64,000 nucleotides of DNA from assembly GCF_000734965.1 (NCBI RefSeq), contig NZ_JMTB01000105.1, positions 1 through 64,000 on the forward strand. The letters are read 5' to 3'. Shown here one piece after another: positions 7,374 to 14,778 of the stretch. The translations under genes and the position numbers were made by a program. Below the pieces are notes generated by a model that ran no database searches, was not told the origin of the DNA, and saw only the letters and a program-made list of their open reading frames with translations. The DNA comes from Trabulsiella guamensis ATCC 49490 (GTDB lineage Bacteria > Pseudomonadota > Gammaproteobacteria > Enterobacterales > Enterobacteriaceae). Every line of letters starts with the position of its first letter. The stretch's first letter is position 1.

Positions 7374-9737
7374 TTAAAACACCCACTCACTTCCTTCAAT
7401 GCCATTCACCAGCAGTTTTCGTTTTTCCCCCGCCGGTAACGTCACCTTCAGCGTTTTCCATGCCGGAACGTAATCCCCGTGGGGGTTCACGTTCAGATTA
7501 ATGGTCGCGCCGTCGCACACCATTTCCCACTCCAGCCACAGGGCGTTGCCGTCTTTATAGCCCCAGCTTTCACCGTCATCTTCAAACAGCATGCCTGCGG
7601 TGGTACCGACGCCTTTTAGCGGGAATAAACGCAGTTCACGGCGATCATCTTTCGCAGCATTCACATAGGTGATGCGCTCGCTGAGCGGCAGACCGGCCCC
7701 GGCACGAACCAGCAACGGCAGTTTTTCCAGCGGCGCATCCAGGGTGACCCACTGACCGCCGGAGAACCACTCGCTGGTGTAAAAATCGTACCAGCCGGAC
7801 TCGTTATCCGGCAGCCACACGCGGCGCTGGCGTTGGCCCGGCTCCACAACGCTTGCCACCAGAATATCGCGGCCCAGCAGGAAATCATCGCACTCCTCAA
7901 AGGTTTGCGCATCGTGCTCATGATCAAGGAACGTCGCGCGTAGCATCGGCTCGTCGTCGGCATGCGCCTGCCACAGCAGCGTGTAGAGATAGGGCAGCAG
8001 ACGATAGCGCAACTCAATAGCGCTGCGGACAGCCGGGGTGATCGCCGGATACATCCAGGGTTCGTTGACCGTCTGATCATCATTCCATGAATGAATGGTA
8101 AATCGTGGATGCATCACGCCGTTTTGCACCCAGCGCAGGAACAGCTCGGCATCGGGTTTGTCGCCAGAAAACCCGGCCACATCATGACCGACGTTATACA
8201 GCCCGGAAAGGCTCATACCAACGCCCATGCGGGTGTTGTAGCGCAGGGTATCCCAGTTAGTGCGGTTATCACCGCTCCAGGTTTGCACGTAACGCTGCAT
8301 CCCGGCACAGCCGGAACGGGAGATCAGATACGGGCGTTTTTCCGGCGCAAAACGCTGCTGTGCTTCCATCGAGGTGCGCATCATCAGTAGCGGCATCACC
8401 GGGCGGATGTGCTTAATGGCGATTTCCTTGCCGAAGCCGTTACAGCGCGCTTCGCCATCCCAGACTTCAAATTCGTTGTTATCGTTCCAGGTGGAATCAA
8501 TCCCCATTTCCAGCAACTGGCTGGTGACGCCATCCTGCCACCAGGCAATAGTATCCGGGTTGGTGAAATCGAGGTTAGAGCCTTCGTCATCCCAGAAACT
8601 GGAGCGTTCCGGTGCGTTGGTTTCTGAATCACGGATAAACAGACCACGTTCCGCAACCTCGTTGTAGCGCGGGTGATCCTGTAACAGGCACGGCTTGATG
8701 TTGGCCGCCAGATGCAGACCGGCGTCGTGGAACGCTTTCGTCATCACCTTCGGCTGCGGCACTTTGTCATAGTTCCAGTTAAAGACATAGCGTTTGCCGT
8801 TGATTGAGGTATAGCCGGATGAGAGCTGGAAAGAATCGCAGGGGATCGCATGCTCCTCGCACAAACGAATGAAATTCATCAGCTGATTTTGCGCGTCCGG
8901 CGCGTCGGTGTAGTGCATGGTTGAGCCGCTGTAGCCCAGGCTCCACTTCGGCCCGAAAAGGGTTTTACCCGTCAGGCGCACAAAGGCTTTGGTGACATCC
9001 AGCACACGTTTGCCGGTGAAAATGTAGTAGTCGATATCGCCCGCCTCGGCCTGCCAGCGGCGGTAGGCGGTGTGGTAGTTGTCGATTTCGTTACCCAGAT
9101 CCAGCCAGCAACTGCTCAGGTTGTCGTAAAACAGTCCCATGCTGATGTCGTCACGGCGGGTGATGGTGAACGGAATGTGCTTATACAGCGGGTCGGTACT
9201 GACCGCGTTGTAGCCCATCGCGTCGAGATTACGCATTTCATACCGTTTGCCGGTGCGCTGTAAATTGCCCGCTTTTTCGCCGAGGCCATAGAAACGCTCG
9301 TCTTTACGGCGGCTGAGATAGTGCGCCACGCCGTCACCGTGAGCGTTCAGCAGGTAGGCGCTGGTCGGGCGATCGCCAGCCAGGTACTGCCATTCACCCG
9401 TCTCGTCACGGTAGTGCCACTCCAGCCACAGTGGCTGATGCACCGTCACACGCAGCTTTTCAGTGGCGATGGTCAAATGGTCGTCCTGCTGCGCCAGTGT
9501 CCAGGCAGGGCAGGTGAAGCCGCTCAGATCTTCACGGGAACGACCTTCCCACGGGACATCCTGCGCTGGCGCAATGCTCCAGGTTCTGTCCAACGCCAGT
9601 TCGCCCTTGCGTTTGATCAATACGCGAAACATCCCCTCTTCCAGCATGTACAGACACAGGCTGTGCTGGCCGTCGACATTCAGTTCGACGTGATGGGCTG
9701 ACTGCGTTTCAAATGTCCAGTGTTTAAGCGTCTTCAT
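7374..9737 (-). CDS. GH31 family alpha-glucosidase
   Basis: This 787-aa cytoplasmic glycosidase (no signal peptide) has an N-terminal beta-sandwich with YGLGEKAGNLQRTGKRYEM. A TIM-barrel follows, with the nucleophile Asp in GIDSTWNDNNEFE (the WxDxNE form of alpha-glucosidases rather than the KTDFGE form of alpha-xylosidases). The acid/base Asp lies in TWSGDNRTNW, and GHDVAGF follows. Substrate is unproven, but alpha-glucosides are likely. It lies 15 bp downstream of an MFS transporter gene on the same strand, so uptake and hydrolysis are probably one operon under the LacI-type regulator encoded at 11359. The cassette sits between ybiT and ybiU, which are adjacent in E. coli. Confidence 0.85.
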   Translation of the reverse strand: MKTLKHWTFETQSAHHVELNVDGQHSLCLYMLEEGMFRVLIKRKGELALDRTWSIAPAQDVPWEGRSREDLSGFTCPAWTLAQQDDHLTIATEKLRVTVHQPLWLEWHYRDETGEWQYLAGDRPTSAYLLNAHGDGVAHYLSRRKDERFYGLGEKAGNLQRTGKRYEMRNLDAMGYNAVSTDPLYKHIPFTITRRDDISMGLFYDNLSSCWLDLGNEIDNYHTAYRRWQAEAGDIDYYIFTGKRVLDVTKAFVRLTGKTLFGPKWSLGYSGSTMHYTDAPDAQNQLMNFIRLCEEHAIPCDSFQLSSGYTSINGKRYVFNWNYDKVPQPKVMTKAFHDAGLHLAANIKPCLLQDHPRYNEVAERGLFIRDSETNAPERSSFWDDEGSNLDFTNPDTIAWWQDGVTSQLLEMGIDSTWNDNNEFEVWDGEARCNGFGKEIAIKHIRPVMPLLMMRTSMEAQQRFAPEKRPYLISRSGCAGMQRYVQTWSGDNRTNWDTLRYNTRMGVGMSLSGLYNVGHDVAGFSGDKPDAELFLRWVQNGVMHPRFTIHSWNDDQTVNEPWMYPAITPAVRSAIELRYRLLPYLYTLLWQAHADDEPMLRATFLDHEHDAQTFEECDDFLLGRDILVASVVEPGQRQRRVWLPDNESGWYDFYTSEWFSGGQWVTLDAPLEKLPLLVRAGAGLPLSERITYVNAAKDDRRELRLFPLKGVGTTAGMLFEDDGESWGYKDGNALWLEWEMVCDGATINLNVNPHGDYVPAWKTLKVTLPAGEKRKLLVNGIEGSEWVF

Positions 9738-9752
9738 AATTTACATCCACTC

Positions 9753-11054
9753 TCAGGCGCGTTTCGCGCGACGTTCAGCAATAAAAGCAACCAGGAACAG
9801 GGCACCAATCAGGTCAAAAAAGCCCATGGCGATAAACAACGGGTTAAAGCCAATCTTGTCAGCGGTAACCCCAATTAGCAGGGAGAACAGGAAACTGGCG
9901 ATCCACGCGGCAGAACCACGCATGCCGTTCACGGTTGCCATCTGGCCTTTATCGAACGACTCCACTACCAGCGCGCTGAGCATGCAGGAGATGATCTGGT
10001 GGCCGAAACCGCCGATGGAGATCAGCACGATGGTGATGTATGGATCGCGGGTGATGGCGACAATCGCCAGTGAAATCATCAGGAACGCGCCAGTTACGGA
10101 GCTGGCGACGATCGAATTCACCCGTGTAGCACCGAACAGACGGGTATAAATTTTGGTCAGATAGCCGCTGGCGATGCTGCCGAGATCGGCAGCGAGGAAC
10201 GGCAGCCAGGCGAACATGGCAATCTGTTTCAGATCCATGCCATGCTCATTGGCCAGATACAGCGGCACCCAGAAACTGAGCACCGCCCACGCTGGTTCCG
10301 CCATAAACGCCGGGATGGCGATACCGTAAAAGCGTTTGTTTTTACCTACTGTTTTCAGCGCGGTCAGGAACGGCAGTTTTACCGGCGGTGCTTCGTTATC
10401 CTGTTTGATGTATTCCAGCTCGGACTTGCCCAGGTTCGGGTGCTTATCCGGGTTGTTATAGAATGCCCACCACAGCACCACCCACAGCAGCGCCAGCACG
10501 CCGGTAAACATAAAGGCGCCTTGCCAGCCAAACGATGCGTGGGCGAAATAGATGATTGGTGGTGCCAGCATGGCGCCAATGGAAAAGCCCACACCAGCCC
10601 AGCCCGCGGCAATCGGGCGCTCCGATTTCGGGAACCACTCGCCGATGGTTTTCGCGTTAGCGGGTGTCGCCGCCGCCTCCGCGCCACCCATGAGGAAGCG
10701 CAGAATCGCAAGATGCAGCCAGTTGCCCGCGCCGGCATGGGCGATACAGGCGACTGCCCATAACGTGGCGCAGATCAGAAAGCCGAGTTTCAGGCCAATG
10801 ACGTCGATAAGCCAGCCACACAACGGCTGGAAGAGGGTGTAGGCAAGCTGGAAAGCGCCGACGATCCATGAATATTGCTCGGTCGTAATGCCGAGGCTGT
10901 CTTTCAGTTCCGGGGCAATAATGCCCAGAGAGTTGCGGGTGATGTAGTTAACGGTCACGCCGAGGAGGAACAGGATAAGCATCCACCAGCGTAAGTTTTT
11001 TATCACCCGGCGGGTTTTGCTGACCGCCATATCGTTGTTAAGGCCCTGGCTCAT
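9753..11054 (-). CDS. MFS transporter, anion:cation symporter (ExuT/GudP-like) family
   Basis: This 433-aa inner-membrane protein is predicted to have 12 transmembrane segments. It contains the family-typical NYITRNSLGIIAPEL, the LRFLMGGAEAAATPANAKTI region and WFPKSERPIAAG. ACS-family members carry hexuronates, glucarate, phthalate and similar organic anions in symport with protons. Pairing with a GH31 alpha-glucosidase points to an oligosaccharide or glycoside, so the substrate is open. The ATG at 11054 has GGAG 6 bp upstream; a GTG at 11066 would add four residues. It is first in an operon with the GH31 gene and divergent from the LacI regulator. Confidence 0.85.
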   Translation of the reverse strand: MSQGLNNDMAVSKTRRVIKNLRWWMLILFLLGVTVNYITRNSLGIIAPELKDSLGITTEQYSWIVGAFQLAYTLFQPLCGWLIDVIGLKLGFLICATLWAVACIAHAGAGNWLHLAILRFLMGGAEAAATPANAKTIGEWFPKSERPIAAGWAGVGFSIGAMLAPPIIYFAHASFGWQGAFMFTGVLALLWVVLWWAFYNNPDKHPNLGKSELEYIKQDNEAPPVKLPFLTALKTVGKNKRFYGIAIPAFMAEPAWAVLSFWVPLYLANEHGMDLKQIAMFAWLPFLAADLGSIASGYLTKIYTRLFGATRVNSIVASSVTGAFLMISLAIVAITRDPYITIVLISIGGFGHQIISCMLSALVVESFDKGQMATVNGMRGSAAWIASFLFSLLIGVTADKIGFNPLFIAMGFFDLIGALFLVAFIAERRAKRA

Positions 11055-11358
11055 CGCTGTCTCCACAAGGCATGTCGTCGTAGGGGGAAAATGACCCGCT
11101 CACCTGAGAGCTGTCATACCAGTTGTTATTAACCTGTTGTTATTTTTGCTTTTATTTTGCCGATTCCTTACGTAACTAGTATGGAAGTTATCGAGCCAAT
11201 TCAGGTTAAGACGAAAAAATACGCCGCAACAGTCATATTTATGCAAGTTTTTTCATGAAGTGATGAATAGTTCACGGTGATTACGATTTTGCATGGTCAG
11301 AATGGATGTCATTGCTTGTGAAAATTCTTTCATTTCTAAATCGGAGGCAGATCACAAA
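11055..11358. promoter_or_regulatory. Divergent control region of the MFS/GH31 operon and the lacI-type gene
   Basis: This 304-bp AT-rich gap must hold both promoters. I see the palindrome TTACGTAA near 11168, TAACT/AGTTA half-sites around it, and a direct repeat of GTTGTTATT near 11122 and 11136. None of these matches the LacI-family consensus with a central CG, so the operator is not assigned. Confidence 0.4.
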
Positions 11359-12432
11359 ATGGATAAAAAGCTCAAAATCGCTGAAATTGCGGCCCGAACC
11401 GGGTTGTCTGCCAGCACCGTTTCGCGTGTGCTGGCGGGAAAAGCCAATACCAGCGAGAAGGCGCGCAGCCGGGTAATAGCCTGTGCGCGCGAACTGGGTG
11501 TGCTGGATGGCATGGCGGCCGGTCGTATGCTGCTCAACAGCCTGCTGGTGTTTGCGCCGCAGCGTGCTTTTGATGAGCGGTCTGACATCTTTTACTACCG
11601 CGTGATCCAGAGCATCAGCAAAGCGCTGGCCTCCCATGAAGTGCGGTTGCGCTTTTGTGCGCTGGAAGAGAATGACAGCGACGCCAACCTGTTTCTCTCG
11701 CGGATGCATGAACCCGGAACGCAGGCGGCGGTGCTTCTGGGCATCGATGATACGCATATCCATGATCTGGCGGCAGATGTGGCGAAACCATGCGTACTGA
11801 TCAACTGCCGCGACGAGTGGATGCGTCTGCCATCAATCTCGCCGGATCATCGGCTGATTGGTCAGTTTGCCGCCAACTATCTTTTTGAGATGGGGCACAG
11901 AACCGTTGTGAATGTGTTGTGTCTGCGGCGCTATACCATGGAGTTGCGTCTGACCGGCATCAAAGCGGCGTGGAAGCAGCACAACCTGCGTTTTCAGGAA
12001 CCGAGGGATCTTATTCTGGTGCCGAGTTTTAGCGCCAGAGAGACGGAAACGTTGGTGGGCGAATGGCTGGACAACCTGGCAGGAAAAGCGCTGCCGACGG
12101 CGTTTCTGGTGGGCAGCGATTTTATGGCGGTCGGGACGATGAACGCCTTGCAAAAGCGGGGGTTGCGCGTACCGCAGGATGTGTCGGTAATGAGCATTGA
12201 TGGTTTTAACCTGGCGGCCATCCAGGATGTACCGCTGACCGCAGTGCATGTGCCACGTGACGAGCTGGGCGTCGAGGCGGTGCATATGCTCCAGCAGCGG
12301 CTGATCCGTCCGGATGCGCCAGCAGGAACGCTTTTGCTGAACGGCACGCTGGCGGTGCGGGAGTCAGTACGGCGGGTACGCCAGGGCAGCAGGCGTACCC
12401 CCGTTTCACCCGAGGGGCTGTACGATGATTAA
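11359..12432 (+). CDS. LacI-family transcriptional regulator
   Basis: This 357-aa regulator has an N-terminal LacI helix-turn-helix (KIAEIAARTGLSASTVSRVL) and hinge helix. A periplasmic-binding-protein-like sensor domain (about 60-340) follows, with the typical AFLVGSDFMAVGTMNAL and VSVMSIDGFNLA segments. ATG at 11359 with GGAGG upstream gives the normal family length. It is divergent from the MFS-GH31 operon and most likely controls it. Its 3' end overlaps the ybiU 3' end by 4 nt on the opposite strand (shared TTAA). Confidence 0.88.
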   Translation: MDKKLKIAEIAARTGLSASTVSRVLAGKANTSEKARSRVIACARELGVLDGMAAGRMLLNSLLVFAPQRAFDERSDIFYYRVIQSISKALASHEVRLRFCALEENDSDANLFLSRMHEPGTQAAVLLGIDDTHIHDLAADVAKPCVLINCRDEWMRLPSISPDHRLIGQFAANYLFEMGHRTVVNVLCLRRYTMELRLTGIKAAWKQHNLRFQEPRDLILVPSFSARETETLVGEWLDNLAGKALPTAFLVGSDFMAVGTMNALQKRGLRVPQDVSVMSIDGFNLAAIQDVPLTAVHVPRDELGVEAVHMLQQRLIRPDAPAGTLLLNGTLAVRESVRRVRQGSRRTPVSPEGLYDD

Positions 12433-13694
12433 GGCGTCATGCCCAGCGCGCGTTTACCGTGAATATTGAGATCGGCAAGCGTGAAACGATCCTTCCATTC
12501 GACTTCGTAATCTTCGCGGGGAAAATCCCCCGGAGACGCGCCACGCTCCAGCGCCACTTTCACTTTCTTCGCATAAGCCAGGTTTTTTTCACACAGTGGG
12601 GCGGCGGGGATATACATCACATTGCCCCAGCCCTGTTGATTTTCCACTGGCGCGACGGAATGAATGACATCGCAATGCCACCACACAGAGTCTCCTGCTT
12701 CCAGCGCCGGAATGGAGGTCAGTGCGCGGATCAACAGCGGATGCCATTTCTCCGACACCGGCAATACTTTACCCGGCGCCACACCGCACAGTTCATCGTC
12801 AGGCACGTCGTCCAGTAGCGGGCGTAGCAGAATGTATGCCATCGCTTCCGGGATCGGCACCACATGCAGCAGCCCCTGATGAGGGATCATATCCGATAGC
12901 GCCGTCCAGCCCTGGAAGGTGCGGAATACCGAGCATTTGGTGGTGTTATCGACCGTATATTCTTCCACTTCGGTGCGGTGTGCCGCATTCCACGGATCGT
13001 AATTGTCGATATCGCCGCGGAATACGCTGGCGAACACCTGCTGATAAGCCGGTAACAGCCAGCGTTCCAGTGCGCCGGAATCGGTATGCGCGCCGAGGCC
13101 TTTCGAGGTGGTACCCGGCGGACGACGGCGAATGCGGTCAGGGTAGATCACGCTGATATCCGGGTTAAACCACTGCTTGCCGTCGCCTTCAAACGTCCAC
13201 AGCCGGTTCAGGAATGACTGAACAGCGGCCATTTCATCGCTCTGTCGCGCCTGCATCTGCGCCTGCGACCAGTAAATCGGAAAGATTTCCGGGCGCGAGG
13301 CTTCCAGTGATCCGAAAAATGTATCGCCCGGGCCTTTGTACTGTTCGTCAAAATGGTTGCGGTCGAGGTATTCCAGCATTGAACGATCCCAGCCAAGCGC
13401 CTGCTCGCGCGGGAAATGACCTTTGATCACCGCACAACCGCGGCGTCTGATGGCCTCGCGCTCCACGTCGCTCACTTCTCCTGCGGCAAGACGACGAAAA
13501 TCGATGACTGGCCAGACCGGATCGCCCTGTGCTTTGAGCGCATCGATCTCAGCCACACGCGCTTCGATTCGCGCTGACACTGCAGCGAATGCTCGTTGAA
13601 CATCGCCGATCTGCTCGCGAAGCGCCTTTTTCATCAGCCGGATCGCCGCTTTATGATCGGCAGGGAGCGTACCGTGGGTAAAAGTAAGTGTCAT
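12429..13694 (-). CDS. ybiU: YbiU, DUF1479 family probable iron/2-oxoglutarate-dependent oxygenase
   Basis: This 421-aa protein matches E. coli YbiU along its length. The DUF1479 fold resembles the double-stranded beta-helix of Fe(II)/2-oxoglutarate enzymes. Visible candidate metal ligands are His and Asp in GLGAHTDSGALERW and His in WWHCDVIHSVAPVENQQGWGN. The substrate is unknown. ATG at 13694 with GAGG upstream matches the known start. The region just upstream is crowded with inverted repeats and carries the motif shared with supH and pflE. Confidence 0.9.
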   Translation of the reverse strand: MTLTFTHGTLPADHKAAIRLMKKALREQIGDVQRAFAAVSARIEARVAEIDALKAQGDPVWPVIDFRRLAAGEVSDVEREAIRRRGCAVIKGHFPREQALGWDRSMLEYLDRNHFDEQYKGPGDTFFGSLEASRPEIFPIYWSQAQMQARQSDEMAAVQSFLNRLWTFEGDGKQWFNPDISVIYPDRIRRRPPGTTSKGLGAHTDSGALERWLLPAYQQVFASVFRGDIDNYDPWNAAHRTEVEEYTVDNTTKCSVFRTFQGWTALSDMIPHQGLLHVVPIPEAMAYILLRPLLDDVPDDELCGVAPGKVLPVSEKWHPLLIRALTSIPALEAGDSVWWHCDVIHSVAPVENQQGWGNVMYIPAAPLCEKNLAYAKKVKVALERGASPGDFPREDYEVEWKDRFTLADLNIHGKRALGMTP

Positions 13695-13708
13695 GATGAC
13701 CTCGTAAT

Positions 13709-13784
13709 CTTTCATTCGAAAGTTATTTAACTTACAAATGATACTGTAAGTTAAAAACCGGTTAATGCAAGTTAAATAACTTGC
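13709..13784. promoter_or_regulatory. Operator-rich promoter region of ybiU
   Basis: Two signals overlap here. First, CTTTCATTCGAAAG (13709-13722) continues to 13729 as a 21-bp stretch identical to one upstream of pflE. Second, G(C/T)AAGTTAAA-type repeats occur three times: inverted at 13720-13735, direct at 13746-13757, and as the palindrome GCAAGTTA-AA-TAACTTGC at 13767-13784. The shared motif begins 15 bp before the ybiU start codon, just upstream of the ribosome binding site, which suits a repressor. The binding protein is unknown. Confidence 0.6.
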
Positions 13785-13811
13785 TACAGAGTGAAAGTGC
13801 GAGGAGGAGAA

Positions 13812-13839
13812 CAAAAAACCGGAGCAGGGCGCTCCGGTT
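13812..13839 (-). terminator. Terminator of supH
   Basis: Read on the minus strand, the AACCGGAGC stem, short loop and GCTCCGGTT stem are followed by a T-run. It lies immediately after the supH stop codon. Confidence 0.85.
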
Positions 13840-13844
13840 GGGGA

Positions 13845-14660
13845 TTAGTTATCGAACGGCGAGGCGTTGTCCAGCACGGCCTGAATTACGTTCAGCGCGC
13901 CGTTGTGATTGTTGTCATCAGTCCGGTAACGGGCAATGTCTTTAATCGCCTGTCCGGCGTTGTCCATGGCAAAAGAATATTTTGCCATCGCCAGCATCTC
14001 CGCGTCGTTGCCGCTGTCTCCAATGGCCACGCAGTTCTGCGGCGACAGTTTCCAGCGTTTCAGCAGGCGGCTGATACCGTTGGCTTTGTGCAGGCCAGGG
14101 ATGATCAAATCGACAAAACCGAATCCGCTGGTGACTGGCTTCATAATGCCATCGAGGGAGACGTGGAGTTTGTCCACCAGTTGTGGAATATCGCTGTCCG
14201 GCAGGTTAAGCGAAAACTTAAACAGCGTGTCGTTGATCTCGCGGTAGTCGGTGACGCGTTTCAGGCGGTGGTAGTGTTTCGCCATCAGGGCCACGAAATT
14301 CTCTGGCGCTTTGTCGCTGACGTAGGCGCTCTCCAGACCGCAGGCCACGAAATTCAGGTGCTCATCTTTCAGCAATTCCCCGATGACGATCTGCGACTCA
14401 TGTTGCGTCAGTTCACCATGAAACAGTTGTTCACCATGGGCATATACCAGCGCGCCATTCTCTGCGACGAACGACATTTCATCTTTAAGTTCAGGGAAGA
14501 AGGAGATCAACTGGTAATACTGGTTGCCGCTGGCGACGACAAATTCGATGTCACGCGCTTTCAGCGCGCGGAATTGCGCCTGAAAACGTTCACGATCGTA
14601 TGTCTTGGAATCATTGAGAAAAGTCCCGTCCATATCAGTGACGATTACTTTTACGGTCAT
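13845..14660 (-). CDS. supH: SupH (YbiV), HAD-superfamily sugar phosphatase
   Basis: This 271-aa Cof-type (class IIB) HAD phosphatase has the nucleophile motif DMDGTFLND, motif [12 protein letters not shown], a conserved Lys region and motif [14 protein letters not shown]. coli YbiV dephosphorylates sugar phosphates and related compounds in the cytoplasm. ATG at 14660 has AGGAG upstream. A copy of the CTTTC-N4-GAAAG-type motif lies about 70 bp upstream, linking it to ybiU and pflEF. A paralogue, ybjI, lies 27 kb downstream in the same window. Confidence 0.92.
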   Translation of the reverse strand: MTVKVIVTDMDGTFLNDSKTYDRERFQAQFRALKARDIEFVVASGNQYYQLISFFPELKDEMSFVAENGALVYAHGEQLFHGELTQHESQIVIGELLKDEHLNFVACGLESAYVSDKAPENFVALMAKHYHRLKRVTDYREINDTLFKFSLNLPDSDIPQLVDKLHVSLDGIMKPVTSGFGFVDLIIPGLHKANGISRLLKRWKLSPQNCVAIGDSGNDAEMLAMAKYSFAMDNAGQAIKDIARYRTDDNNHNGALNVIQAVLDNASPFDN

Positions 14661-14727
14661 ACCTGTGCTCCTGGGGTGACTGCGACCAGAAGCATTCTAA
14701 TGATAATGTGAGCTAAACCACAAATTT

Positions 14728-14741
14728 ATTTCGAATGAAAG
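14728..14741. promoter_or_regulatory. Copy of the shared ybiU/pflE motif upstream of supH
   Basis: ATTTCGAATGAAAG matches CTTTCGAATGAAAG (the motif at ybiU and pflE) at 13 of 14 positions. It lies between pflF and supH. Confidence 0.5.
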
Positions 14742-14746
14742 AAAAC

Positions 14747-14772
14747 GCCGGGTAGCGGCAGTGCCACCCGGC
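14747..14772. repeat. REP-like hairpin downstream of pflF
   Basis: GCCGGGTAGCGGC and GCCACCCGGC form an inverted REP-type element 7 bp after the pflF stop codon. It may protect the 3' end of the pflEF mRNA. Confidence 0.7.
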
Positions 14773-14778
14773 AGGTCC

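Noticed and set aside
11325-11336. CTTTCATTTC upstream of the LacI-type gene as a fourth copy of the ybiU/pflE motif
   Set aside because: Only the first eight bases match and the second arm is absent.
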